Assembly: GCF_902497855.1 (NCBI RefSeq)
Contig: NZ_CABVHU010000005.1
Location: 248,001 to 312,000 of the forward strand
DNA: 64,000 nucleotides
Source: Pseudomonas fluorescens
GTDB lineage: Bacteria > Pseudomonadota > Gammaproteobacteria > Pseudomonadales > Pseudomonadaceae
Direction: 5' to 3'
Shown here: positions 50,378 to 58,412 of the stretch, piece by piece
How the letters are laid out: every line of letters starts with the position of its first letter
How positions within the stretch are numbered: position 1 is the stretch's first letter
The notes under the pieces: model-generated
Databases searched by the model: none
Seen by the model: only the letters and a program-made list of their open reading frames with translations
What the model was told of the DNA's origin: nothing
Translations under genes and position numbers: made by a program

Positions 50378-52153
50378 ATGCCCCGCATGTTCGAGTCTTC
50401 CCGCCCCCTGCGCCTGACGCTGTACATCTTTATTATCCTGGCTGGCGCAGTCCTCGCAGCCACCCTGGCCGTACGTCACGCCGAACGCCAGGCCCTGGTG
50501 GAAGACGCTGCCCGCGCGAATCAGCAATTGGGTCTCTATGCCACATCGCTGCACACCCTGATCGAACGTTACCGCGCCCTGCCCGCCGTGCTCGCCCTGG
50601 ACCCGGAACTGCGTTCGGCACTCAAGGGCCCGCCGAGCCCCGAGCAACAGGACGCTTTGAACCGCAAACTGGAACAGATCAACGGCGCAGCCCAATCCTC
50701 GACCCTGGAACTGCTGGATCACACCGGCCTTGCCATCGCGGCCAGCAATTGGCGTTTGCCCAGCAGTTACGTCGGGCACAACTACAGTTTTCGCCCCTAT
50801 TTCAGCCAGACCCGCACCCAGGGCACCGGGCGCTTTTATGCCGTGGGGGTGACCAGCGGGATTCCCGGTTACTTCCTGTCCAGTGCGGTCACCGATGACG
50901 ATGGCCGGTTTCTCGGTGCGATGGTGGTGAAGCTCGAGTTTCCGGACCTGGAGCGCGAATGGCGCCAGGGCAGCGACACGCTGCTGGTCAGTGACGCCCG
51001 CGGGATCATTTTCATCGCCAACCAGCCGGGCTGGCGTTATCGCCTGTTGCAACCACTGAACGACAGCGATCACGCCGAGCTGAAAGCCACCCGCCAATAC
51101 GACAAGCAGCCGCTGACCCTGCTGGACTATCAATCCCTGCACCGCTTCGACGACAACAGTGACCTGACCCGGGTCGAAGACCCTGACGGCAAGGCCGATT
51201 ACCTGTGGGAATCCCTGCCGCTGGCCACCGAAGGCTGGACGCTGCACCTGCTGCGCCGCCCACAAGTGGCCTTTGAAGATGTGCGCAACGCGGCGCTGGC
51301 CGCTGCCGGGTTGTGGCTGACGCTGGTGTTCCTGCTGCTGTTCCTCAACCAACGCTGGCGTCTGGCGAAAATGCGCCAGCGCAGCCGCGAAGAACTCGAA
51401 CAATTAGTCGAAGAACGCACCCGCGACCTGCGCACGGCCCAGGACGGCCTGGTGCAGTCGGCCAAACTCGCCGCCCTCGGCCAGATGTCTGCCGCGCTGG
51501 CGCATGAAATCAACCAGCCGCTGACCGCCCAGCGCATGCAGCTTGCGACACTGAGGCTGCTGCTCGATCACGGCCGAGTCGATGAAGCCTACAAAGCGCT
51601 CAAACCGGTGGACGACATGCTGACGCGCATGGCCGCCCTCACCGGCCATTTGAAAACCTTCGCCCGCAAAAGCCCCAGCGGCTTGCGCGAACGCCTGGAC
51701 CTGGCGGCAGTGGTGGACCAATCGCTGCAACTGCTCGACACCCGTCTGCGCGATGAACAGGTAAGCACGGTGCTGCACCTGACGCGGCCGGCCTGGGTGC
51801 GGGGCGATGCGATCCGCCTGGAACAGGTGCTGATCAATCTGCTGCGCAACGCCCTCGATGCGATGCGGGACAAACCCTGCAAGCGCCTGGAAATCCGCCT
51901 CGAAGCGGACGAACAACTGTGGCGCCTGAGCGTGATCGACAACGGCAGTGGCATCGCCGAGGAAAACCTGGCGAAGGTGTTCGATCCGTTCTTCACCACC
52001 AAACCGGTGGGCGATGGCCTGGGCATCGGTCTGGCGGTATCCTTCGCCATCGTGCACGAATCGGGCGGACGCCTGAGCGCCGATAATCATGCCAACGGCG
52101 CGGTGTTCACCCTCACCTTGCCGATCGATCCAGAGGCCAACGGCGCATGCTGA
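50378..52153 (+). CDS. DctB/MifS-like sensor histidine kinase
   Basis: 591 aa from the ATG at 50378; the next ATG at 50387 is also possible, and no strong ribosome site is visible for either. TM1 is about 13-32. A DctB-type double-PDC sensor carries YSFRPYFSQTRTQGTGRFYA and SGIPGYFLSSAV, TM2 is at about 310-328, followed by a coiled-coil linker. H box ALAHEINQPLTAQRMQ (H376), then NLLRNALDAM, DNGSGIAEENL, GLGIGLAVS. The sensor matches C4-dicarboxylate/2-oxoglutarate kinases. Partner of the next gene, which its stop overlaps by 7 nt. Confidence 0.9.
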   Translation: MPRMFESSRPLRLTLYIFIILAGAVLAATLAVRHAERQALVEDAARANQQLGLYATSLHTLIERYRALPAVLALDPELRSALKGPPSPEQQDALNRKLEQINGAAQSSTLELLDHTGLAIAASNWRLPSSYVGHNYSFRPYFSQTRTQGTGRFYAVGVTSGIPGYFLSSAVTDDDGRFLGAMVVKLEFPDLEREWRQGSDTLLVSDARGIIFIANQPGWRYRLLQPLNDSDHAELKATRQYDKQPLTLLDYQSLHRFDDNSDLTRVEDPDGKADYLWESLPLATEGWTLHLLRRPQVAFEDVRNAALAAAGLWLTLVFLLLFLNQRWRLAKMRQRSREELEQLVEERTRDLRTAQDGLVQSAKLAALGQMSAALAHEINQPLTAQRMQLATLRLLLDHGRVDEAYKALKPVDDMLTRMAALTGHLKTFARKSPSGLRERLDLAAVVDQSLQLLDTRLRDEQVSTVLHLTRPAWVRGDAIRLEQVLINLLRNALDAMRDKPCKRLEIRLEADEQLWRLSVIDNGSGIAEENLAKVFDPFFTTKPVGDGLGIGLAVSFAIVHESGGRLSADNHANGAVFTLTLPIDPEANGAC

Positions 52154-53472
52154 ACTCAGTGATAGTGGTCGACGATGAAAGCAGCATCCGCGACGCCGTC
52201 GAACAATGGCTGAGCCTGTCGGGTTTCGAGGTGCAGCTGTTCAGCCGTGCCGATGAATGCCTGGCGCAGTTGCCGGAACATTTCCCCGGGGTGATCCTCA
52301 GCGACGTGCGCATGCCCGGCATGACCGGCCTGGAACTGCTGGCCGAAGTGCAGCGCCGCGATGCCGATCTGCCGGTGATCCTGCTGACCGGCCACGGCGA
52401 TGTGCCGATGGCGGTCGAGGCGATGCGCGATGGCGCCTACGATTTTCTCGAAAAGCCCTTCAGCCCCGAAACCCTGCTGGGCAGCCTGCGTCGCGCGCTG
52501 GACAAGCGCCGGCTGGTCCTGGAAAACCGGGCCCTGCACGAGCAGGCGGACAATCGCGCCAGGCTCGATGCCACGCTGCTGGGCGTGTCCCGGAGCTTGC
52601 AAACGCTGCGTCGGCAAGTGCTGGACCTGGCGGCGCTGCCGGTCAATGTGGTGATCCGCGGTGAAACCGGCAGCGGCAAGGAACTGGTTGCCCGTTGCCT
52701 GCATGACTTCGGGCCACGAGCAGCCAAGCCATTCGTGGCCTTGAATTGCGCGGCGATCCCCGAGCAGTTGTTCGAGGCCGAGCTGTTCGGTCACGAAAGC
52801 GGTGCGTTCACCGGCGCTCAGGGCAAGCGCATCGGCAAGCTCGAATACGCCGATGGCGGCACGTTGTTTCTCGATGAAATCGAAAGCATGCCCTTGGCCC
52901 AACAGGTGAAATTGCTGCGGGTGTTGCAGGAGCAGAAGCTCGAGCGGCTGGGTTCCAATCAAAGCATCCGCGTGGATTTGCGGATCATCGCCGCGACCAA
53001 ACCCGACTTGCTGGACGAAGCGCGGGCCGGACGCTTTCGCGAAGATCTGGCTTACCGCTTGAACGTGGCCGAGTTGCGCTTGCCACCGTTGCGCGATCGT
53101 CGCGAAGACATTCCGCTGTTGTTCGAGTCGTTTGCGCACAGCGCCGCCGAGCGTCTGGGGCGCACCTTCCCCCCGTTGAGCGGGCCGCAGTTGAGCCATC
53201 TGCTGAGCCACGACTGGCCGGGCAATGTGCGCGAACTGGCGAACGTCGCCGAGCGGCAGGTGCTGGGACTGGACGAGCCGGAACCACCGGGCGTCGATCC
53301 CGGGCAGTCGCTGGCGGCACAGCAGGAAGCGTTCGAAGCGCATTGCCTGCGCGCGGCACTGACCCGGCACAAAGGTGATGTGAAAGCGGTGCTCGAAGAA
53401 CTGCAACTGCCGCGCCGCACCTTCAATGAAAAGATGCAGCGGCATGGGCTGACCCGCGAGATGTTTTTGTAG
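52147..53472 (+). CDS. Sigma-54-dependent response regulator (DctD/MifR-like)
   Basis: 441 aa. The receiver domain is VVDDESSIRDAVEQW with phospho-Asp in GVILSDVRMPG. The AAA+ domain has Walker A GETGSGKELVAR, the sigma-54 contact loop HESGAFTGAQ (GAFTGA intact), Walker B GGTLFLDEIE and GNVRELANVA; then a C-terminal Fis-type HTH (LEELQLPRRTFNEKMQRHG). It acts with the overlapping kinase. A sigma-54 promoter and palindromic sites sit just downstream, before the transporter gene, so the transporter is a likely target. Confidence 0.93.
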   Translation: MLNSVIVVDDESSIRDAVEQWLSLSGFEVQLFSRADECLAQLPEHFPGVILSDVRMPGMTGLELLAEVQRRDADLPVILLTGHGDVPMAVEAMRDGAYDFLEKPFSPETLLGSLRRALDKRRLVLENRALHEQADNRARLDATLLGVSRSLQTLRRQVLDLAALPVNVVIRGETGSGKELVARCLHDFGPRAAKPFVALNCAAIPEQLFEAELFGHESGAFTGAQGKRIGKLEYADGGTLFLDEIESMPLAQQVKLLRVLQEQKLERLGSNQSIRVDLRIIAATKPDLLDEARAGRFREDLAYRLNVAELRLPPLRDRREDIPLLFESFAHSAAERLGRTFPPLSGPQLSHLLSHDWPGNVRELANVAERQVLGLDEPEPPGVDPGQSLAAQQEAFEAHCLRAALTRHKGDVKAVLEELQLPRRTFNEKMQRHGLTREMFL

Positions 53473-53475
53473 TGT

Positions 53476-53582
53476 CTGTACCGGCCCCTTCGCTGGCAAG
53501 CCAGCTCCTACAGTTAACCGCGTTCCAGCTAACGACTCGATCACCTCTAGGCGCTGGCTTGCCAGCGAAGAGGCCGGTACAG
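53476..53582. repeat. REPIN, inside-out, with an outer arm of its own
   Basis: Outer CTGTACCGGCC and GGCCGGTACAG (53476-53486 and 53572-53582) flank CTTCGCTGGCAAGCCAGC (from 53488) and a decayed right copy CTCTAGGCGCTGGCTTGCC. Separates the regulator gene from the transporter's control region. Confidence 0.85.
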
Positions 53583-53614
53583 GCAGAACAAACCCCACCC
53601 CCGATAAGCAATTT

Positions 53615-53654
53615 TCCGCTCACACCTTCTCTGCGATGAGCGGATTTCCGCTCA
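53615..53654 (+). promoter_or_regulatory. Putative activator sites upstream of the transporter
   Basis: TCCGCTCA at 53615-53622, its complement TGAGCGGA at 53637-53644, and TCCGCTCA again at 53647-53654. These lie about 40-85 bp before the sigma-54 promoter, where an enhancer-binding protein would bind. The natural candidate is the adjacent response regulator. Confidence 0.7.
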
Positions 53655-53694
53655 CAAAATCCCGTACCCCCCTCTAAACCGGCCTTCTCCCTAT

Positions 53695-53710
53695 TGGCAC
53701 AGCTCCTGCT
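53695..53710 (+). promoter_or_regulatory. Sigma-54 (-24/-12) promoter for the transporter
   Basis: TGGCAC-N5-CTGCT, spacing as in the TGGCAC-N5-TTGC consensus with one mismatch (C for the first T). The invariant GG and GC elements are 10 bp apart. About 62 bp before the transporter ATG. Confidence 0.82.
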
Positions 53711-53772
53711 ATAGCCCCTGCAGGCTGCGTTTAATCACGCTCCACAACAACAATTAAACGAAGGATCCTTCA

Positions 53773-55092
53773 ATGGATAACTCCAATACCCTGCCCCTTG
53801 GTTCGGCTGCCGTGCCGGCCAAAGCAAGAACCACCGCCAGCCGCATCAAGTCGATCTTCAGCGGCTCTGTCGGCAACATGGTCGAATGGTACGATTGGTA
53901 CGTTTATGCTGCGTTTTCCCTGTACTTCGCCAAGTCTTTTTTCCCCGCCGGCTCCTCTACCGCGCAGCTGATGAACACTGCAGCAATCTTCGCCGTGGGC
54001 TTCCTGATGCGCCCGATCGGCGGCTGGCTGATGGGCCTTTACGCCGACAAAGTCGGGCGCAAAGCGGCATTGATGGCCTCGGTGTACCTGATGTGCTTCG
54101 GCTCGCTGCTGATCGCCCTGAGCCCCGGCTATGAGACCATCGGCATCGGCGCGCCGATCCTGCTGGTGTTTGCCCGCTTGCTGCAGGGCCTGTCGGTCGG
54201 TGGCGAATACGGCACCTCGGCGACTTACCTCAGCGAAATGGCCACCAAGGAACGTCGCGGCTTCTATTCCAGCTTCCAGTACGTGACCCTGATCTCCGGC
54301 CAGCTCATCGCGTTGGCGGTGTTGATCGTGCTGCAACAGACCCTGACCACCGAAGAGCTGTACGCCTGGGGCTGGCGCATCCCGTTCGCCATCGGCGCAC
54401 TCTGCGCCGTCGTCGCGCTCTACCTGCGCCGTGGCATGGAAGAAACCGAGTCGTTCACCAAGAAAGAGAAGGCCAAGGAAAGCGCCATGCGCACCTTGAT
54501 GCGCCATCCGAAGGAACTGATGACCGTGGTCGGCCTGACCATGGGCGGCACCCTGGCGTTCTACACCTACACCACCTACATGCAGAAATACCTGGTAAAC
54601 ACCGTCGGCATGAGCATCACCGACTCCACCACCATTTCCGCTGCCACGCTGTTCCTGTTCATGTGTTTGCAGCCGATCGTTGGCGGGCTGTCGGATAAAA
54701 TCGGGCGTCGGCCGATCCTGATCGCGTTCGGCGTGTTGGGCACGCTGTTCACCGTGCCGATCCTGACCACCCTGCACACCATCCAGACCTGGTGGGGCGC
54801 GTTCTTCCTGATCATGGCCGCGCTGATCATCGTCAGCGGCTACACCTCGATCAACGCGGTGGTCAAAGCCGAACTGTTCCCGACCGAAATCCGTGCGCTG
54901 GGCGTAGGCTTGCCCTATGCGCTGACCGTGTCGATCTTCGGCGGTACCGCTGAATACATCGCGCTGTGGTTCAAGAACATCGGCATGGAAACCGGTTATT
55001 ACTGGTATGTCACTGCATGCATTGCCGTGTCGCTGCTGGTCTACGTGACCATGAAGGACACCCGCAAGCATTCACGGATCGAGACGGACTGA
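53773..55092 (+). CDS. kgtP: MFS dicarboxylate / 2-oxoglutarate:H+ symporter (KgtP-like)
   Basis: 439 aa, 12 TM helices. Sugar/metabolite-H+ symporter signatures are SGSVGNMVEWYDWYVYAAF near the N-terminus, GGWLMGLYADKVGRKAAL (loop 2-3), FARLLQGLSVGGEYGTSATYL and GGLSDKIGRRPIL (loop 8-9). AAGGA precedes the ATG. Resembles P. aeruginosa PA5530 and E. coli KgtP; the precise acid is inferred. The adjacent two-component system with a sigma-54 promoter gives it dicarboxylate-responsive control. Confidence 0.88.
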   Translation: MDNSNTLPLGSAAVPAKARTTASRIKSIFSGSVGNMVEWYDWYVYAAFSLYFAKSFFPAGSSTAQLMNTAAIFAVGFLMRPIGGWLMGLYADKVGRKAALMASVYLMCFGSLLIALSPGYETIGIGAPILLVFARLLQGLSVGGEYGTSATYLSEMATKERRGFYSSFQYVTLISGQLIALAVLIVLQQTLTTEELYAWGWRIPFAIGALCAVVALYLRRGMEETESFTKKEKAKESAMRTLMRHPKELMTVVGLTMGGTLAFYTYTTYMQKYLVNTVGMSITDSTTISAATLFLFMCLQPIVGGLSDKIGRRPILIAFGVLGTLFTVPILTTLHTIQTWWGAFFLIMAALIIVSGYTSINAVVKAELFPTEIRALGVGLPYALTVSIFGGTAEYIALWFKNIGMETGYYWYVTACIAVSLLVYVTMKDTRKHSRIETD

Positions 55093-55162
55093 TCCTGATG
55101 TAAACAAACTGTCACACAAGCCGGAAGCCGGATTAATCACCGGTTAATGCCCCCCATGGACC

Positions 55163-55193
55163 CTCCAGGTGTCTGCTTTATAAGCACCTGGAG
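55163..55193 (+). promoter_or_regulatory. Hairpin sequestering the ribosome-binding site
   Basis: CTCCAGGTG (55163-55171) and CACCTGGAG (55185-55193) pair perfectly over 9 bp with a 13-nt loop. The 3' arm contains the GGAG Shine-Dalgarno, 6 nt before the ATG at 55200. Opening would be needed for translation, as in RNA thermometers or protein-controlled leaders. Confidence 0.75.
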
Positions 55194-55199
55194 TGCCCC

Positions 55200-55394
55200 A
55201 TGAAAACCAAACTGTTCCTCACCCTGATCCTTGCCGTTCTGGCAGCCAACACCTACGCCGCCGACGGCTACGACAAAACCGGCTCGGCCGCCTTCACCGC
55301 CCAGGCCCACACCCCTGCGGAACGCGCCCGGTCGGGCACTTATGCTGCTGATGATTCCGCTGAAACGGGCAAAGCAGAGGCCAGCGACGGATAA
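55200..55394 (+). CDS. Small secreted hypothetical protein
   Basis: 64 aa. Signal peptide MKTKLFLTLILAVLAANTYA, cleavage expected after AYA-type Ala-x-Ala (TYA/ADG). The mature part of about 43 residues is polar, with repeated T-x-A and A-rich stretches (AAFTAQAHTPAERARSGTYA). Likely periplasmic and disordered. No family recognised. Its ribosome site lies in a hairpin and a terminator follows, so it is a single-gene unit. Confidence 0.82.
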   Translation: MKTKLFLTLILAVLAANTYAADGYDKTGSAAFTAQAHTPAERARSGTYAADDSAETGKAEASDG

Positions 55395-55410
55395 TGGATG
55401 GAGGGTTCAC

Positions 55411-55433
55411 AGCCCGGCTTCGGCCGGGCTTTG
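55411..55433 (+). terminator. Terminator after the small secreted protein
   Basis: AGCCCGGC-TTCG-GCCGGGCT followed by TTG; 8-bp GC-rich stem with UUCG tetraloop but a short T-run. Confidence 0.8.
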
Positions 55434-55476
55434 TCATGTCTGGAGGAACACAAAACTCCAGGATCAACGCATCCTC

Positions 55477-55566
55477 GTAGGAGCGAGGCTTGCCCGCGAA
55501 GGCGGTATGTCTGGCAATAAATAGTTGGATGAAATGGCCTCTTCGCGGGCAAGCCTCGCTCCTACA
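55477..55566. repeat. REPIN (GGAGCGAGGCTTGCCCGC type), head-in
   Basis: GTAGGAGCGAGGCTTGCCCG with CGAAG at 55477 is mirrored by the complement ending at 55566. Both arms have the same GGCTTGCC variant, distinct from the other sub-families. Between the small secreted protein and the flavin reductase. Confidence 0.9.
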
Positions 55567-55645
55567 GGGGTACGTCGACTGGAAATAACGCGCTCGTCCT
55601 TGCACTATGGCCCGATCCGCGAATGAGCCTCCAGGAACCCTCTCC

Positions 55646-56275
55646 ATGCCCGACGACATCCACTTCTACGAACCCGCCAATGGCCATGGCCTGCGCCACG
55701 ACCCGTTCAATGCGATCGTCGGCCCGCGCCCCATCGGCTGGATTTCTTCACAGGATGCCAACGGCCGCTTGAACCTGGCGCCCTACAGCTTCTTCAATGC
55801 CTTCAACTACATCCCGCCGATCATTGGTTTTTCCAGTGTCGGGCGCAAGGACAGCCTGAACAACATCGAACAGACCGGCGAGTTCGCCTGGAACCTGGCG
55901 ACCCGGCCACTGGCCGAGCAAATGAACCAGAGCTGCGCCATGGTCGCGCCTGAGGTCAATGAATTCGAGCTGTCCGGACTGACGCCAGCCGCCTCGACAA
56001 TCATTCAGGTGCCACGGGTGGCGGAAAGTCCGGTGTCGTTCGAGTGCAAGGTCACCCAGATCATTCAGTTGCAGCGGGCCGACGGAAACGTGGTGCCCAG
56101 CTGGTTGATCCTCGGCGAAGTGGTGGCCGTGCACATCGCCAAATGGTTACTCAAGGACGGGGTGTACGACACCGCCGCGGCAGAACCGATTCTGCGCGGT
56201 GGCGGGCCAGCGGATTACTTCCAGCTGGGGCCTGAGGCATTGTTCAAGATGTTCCGCCCGGGGGCGGTCAAGTAA
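55646..56275 (+). CDS. Flavin reductase-like (DIM6/NTAB) FMN-binding protein
   Basis: 209 aa from the ATG at 55646. The N-terminal motif is HDPFNAIVGPRPIGWISSQDANGRLN (read in two parts); APYSFFNAFNYIPPIIGFSS and FAWNLATRPLAEQMN are typical of the FMN-binding split barrel. AGGA precedes it. Family members reduce flavin for a monooxygenase or are oxidoreductases themselves; the partner here is unknown. Its stop abuts the stop of the next, convergent gene. Confidence 0.87.
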   Translation: MPDDIHFYEPANGHGLRHDPFNAIVGPRPIGWISSQDANGRLNLAPYSFFNAFNYIPPIIGFSSVGRKDSLNNIEQTGEFAWNLATRPLAEQMNQSCAMVAPEVNEFELSGLTPAASTIIQVPRVAESPVSFECKVTQIIQLQRADGNVVPSWLILGEVVAVHIAKWLLKDGVYDTAAAEPILRGGGPADYFQLGPEALFKMFRPGAVK

Positions 56276-56506
56276 TTACCAGATCAGGTCGCCGTCTTCG
56301 CTGACGTCCCTGAGACGGGTCAGCTCTTTGGCTGCGGCCTCATCGGCTTCATGGGCAGTTTTGAAGGTCTGTTCTTCAAGCAGTTTGTGAAAGCGCGGTG
56401 CACCCGAACCACCGATGGCCTTGGTGGCGATTGCGGCGTGATAACCGCCTTCACGGGGTACTACGGCAGATACGGCTTCGAAGGTTTCAAAGGCTTTGCG
56501 TGCCAT
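56276..56506 (-). CDS. Conserved hypothetical protein, 76 aa
   Basis: 76 aa (MARKAFETFEAVSAVVPREGGYHAAIATKAIG split) with no recognised catalytic motif; a predicted helical C-terminus rich in Ala/Glu (LLEEQTFKTAHEADEAAAKEL). AGGA lies a few bases upstream of the ATG. It converges with the flavin reductase gene, stop to stop, with no spacer. Function unknown. Confidence 0.75.
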   Translation of the reverse strand: MARKAFETFEAVSAVVPREGGYHAAIATKAIGGSGAPRFHKLLEEQTFKTAHEADEAAAKELTRLRDVSEDGDLIW

Positions 56507-56548
56507 GTCGCGGATCCTGGCTGAATGGAGAATTGAGCCATTAAACCC

Positions 56549-56902
56549 TCAACCGGCCATTTTGTGTACCCACGACTGAGACTGCCCCAGCGCCTGGGCG
56601 GCCGACACGTCCTTGAAGGTATGAAAGTCCAGGCTGTTGACCACCAGGTCTTGCACCAACTCGGCAAAAATCTGCATGGCCGGGGTGCTGAAGTAAGCGG
56701 TCATGGCCTGCTGGTTCATCCAGAAACCGGACACCAGCCACAACTCCGGATCGCACTGCGAATGTTGCAGGGCAAAATTCAGGCAACCCGGTGCGCTGCG
56801 GGACGGCTCGATCAAGGCGCTCAGGCGCGCACCGAGTTCCGCCGAACGCCCGGCGCGGGCACGAACAAAAGCCATATGACTGACGGGGATCTGCGTAGAC
56901 AT
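56549..56902 (-). CDS. Antibiotic-biosynthesis monooxygenase (ABM) fold protein
   Basis: 117 aa from the ATG at 56902 with GGAGG upstream. Dimeric alpha+beta barrel type: VSHMAFVRARAGRSAELGAR, PGCLNFALQHSQCDPELWLVS, FWMNQQAMTAYFS. Such proteins act as quinol-type monooxygenases or as small binding folds. Just upstream of the 76-aa hypothetical gene on the same strand; a shared operon is likely (42 bp apart). Confidence 0.85.
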   Translation of the reverse strand: MSTQIPVSHMAFVRARAGRSAELGARLSALIEPSRSAPGCLNFALQHSQCDPELWLVSGFWMNQQAMTAYFSTPAMQIFAELVQDLVVNSLDFHTFKDVSAAQALGQSQSWVHKMAG

Positions 56903-57219
56903 GTTCAACCCTCCCAGGTAGTCGACCGCAGCCGTGGGACGGGCTGCGACAGGGTCCAAGGTTAAGCGCCCGGGCGCGGCCCCGTTAGTCGATTCCTGCC
57001 GGCTTGTTGCACAATCCTGCGCGGCGGCACCTGGCACCTGTAACAACGTGTAAACCCTGTCACCGGGCTGTCATACGACTTTCGAGCAAGTTTTCCGGGC
57101 ACTGATCGCTAATGGCAGCGCGACCGCCCCAGCCCGTGCAGAATCAGGCAAGCTTTTCGCAGGATGTGTCTACCGCTGTGCCTTGCACAAACATAAGCTC
57201 TGCTCATTACCCACGACCC

Positions 57220-57310
57220 CTGTAGGAGCTGGCTTGCCAGCGAAGAGGCCATCACATTCAACATGAATGTCGCTTGACATGCCGCCTTTGCTGGCAAGCC
57301 AGCTCCTACA
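57220..57310. repeat. REPIN in the leader of the AraC gene, head-in
   Basis: CTGTAGGAGCTGGCTTGCC with AGCG at 57220, complement ending 57310. The right arm has CTTTGCTGGC (one mismatch). It sits only 20 bp before the AraC start, in a divergent region between two promoters, unlike the other REPINs. The rest of the ABM-AraC gap (56903-57219) shows no gene. Confidence 0.88.
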
Positions 57311-57330
57311 TACCCGAAGAGGATGCCTGC

Positions 57331-58260
57331 ATGTCGTCACTCGATCAGTTTCAGGCTCCGCTGGACGCCGACATGGAAAAGCAGCGCACGGAACTGGCCG
57401 CCATCATCCGCCGCAACACCCAGGACGATGGCACGTATGCCACGGCTGTTGGCTCGCTCTTCATGTCTCGCCATAGCAAGTCCCATGAGTTTGCCCCGGT
57501 ACTGGCGCAACCTGCGCTGTGCATCATGGCGCAGGGCCGTAAAGAGGTCAGGCTGGCCGATGAGTACTTCAATTACGATCCGCTGAATTACCTGGTGGTC
57601 TCAGTCTCGATGCCCTTGAGCGGACGAGTGGTGAACGTCACGTCTGAAGAACCGATCCTCGCGGTGCGGCTGGATATTGATCCGGCGGAAATCACTGCGC
57701 TGATTGCCGACGCCGGCCCTCTCGGTGTGCCCACCCGGCCCACTGGCCGCGGCCTGTATGTCGAACGGATAGACACGGCAATGCTTGACGCCGTGCTGCG
57801 CCTGGCTCGCCTGCTGGACACACCGAAAGACATCGCCATGCTCGCGCCGCTGATTCGCCGGGAAATTCTCTATCGACTGTTGCGCAGCCAGCAGGGCCAT
57901 CGGCTGTATGAAATTGCCATCGCCAACAGCCAGAGCCATCGCATCAGCCAGGCAATCAAATGGCTCAACGGCAACTATGAGCAACCGCTGCGCATCGATG
58001 ACCTGGCCAAGGAAGTGAACCTGAGCGTGTCGACGTTGCATCATCGGTTCAAGGCCATGACGGCGATGAGTCCGTTGCAATATCAGAAGCAGTTGCGCTT
58101 GCAGGAGGCGCGGCGGTTGATGCTGGCAGAAGGGCTGGAAGCGTCGGCGGCGGGGTATCGCGTGGGGTATGAAAGCCCGTCGCAATTCAGCCGGGAGTAC
58201 AGCCGGTTGTTCGGGGCGCCGCCGTTACGGGATTTGGCGCGGTTGCGGTTGTCGGTTTGA
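57331..58260 (+). CDS. AraC-family transcriptional regulator
   Basis: 309 aa from the ATG at 57331 (MSSLDQFQAPLDAD). An N-terminal AraC_N-type sensor domain (SHEFAPVLAQPALCIMAQGRKEVR split; EEPILAVRLDIDPAE) and a C-terminal double HTH (RIDDLAKEVNLSVSTLHHRFK and AAGYRVGYESPSQFSREYSRLFG). Effector and targets are unknown. The nearest candidate targets are the ABM/hypothetical and flavin-reductase genes upstream. Confidence 0.9.
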   Translation: MSSLDQFQAPLDADMEKQRTELAAIIRRNTQDDGTYATAVGSLFMSRHSKSHEFAPVLAQPALCIMAQGRKEVRLADEYFNYDPLNYLVVSVSMPLSGRVVNVTSEEPILAVRLDIDPAEITALIADAGPLGVPTRPTGRGLYVERIDTAMLDAVLRLARLLDTPKDIAMLAPLIRREILYRLLRSQQGHRLYEIAIANSQSHRISQAIKWLNGNYEQPLRIDDLAKEVNLSVSTLHHRFKAMTAMSPLQYQKQLRLQEARRLMLAEGLEASAAGYRVGYESPSQFSREYSRLFGAPPLRDLARLRLSV

Positions 58261-58289
58261 TCCGACAGTTGTGGTGTGGCTGATGGCGC

Positions 58290-58383
58290 CTTCGCTGGCA
58301 AGCCAGCTCCTACAGGTTTCGTCGGTGTTCACACAATTTTGTGACTGCCAATAATCCCTGTAGGAGCTGGCTTGCCAGCGAAG
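58290..58383. repeat. REPIN, inside-out pair
   Basis: CTTCGCTGGCAAGCCAGC with TCCTACAG (58290-58315) then CTGTAGGAGCTGGCTTGCC with AGCGAAG (58358-58383). Between the convergent AraC and ABC ATPase genes. Confidence 0.9.
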
Positions 58384-58412
58384 AGGCCCTTACAGTCAAC
58401 CCATCTCTAAAA

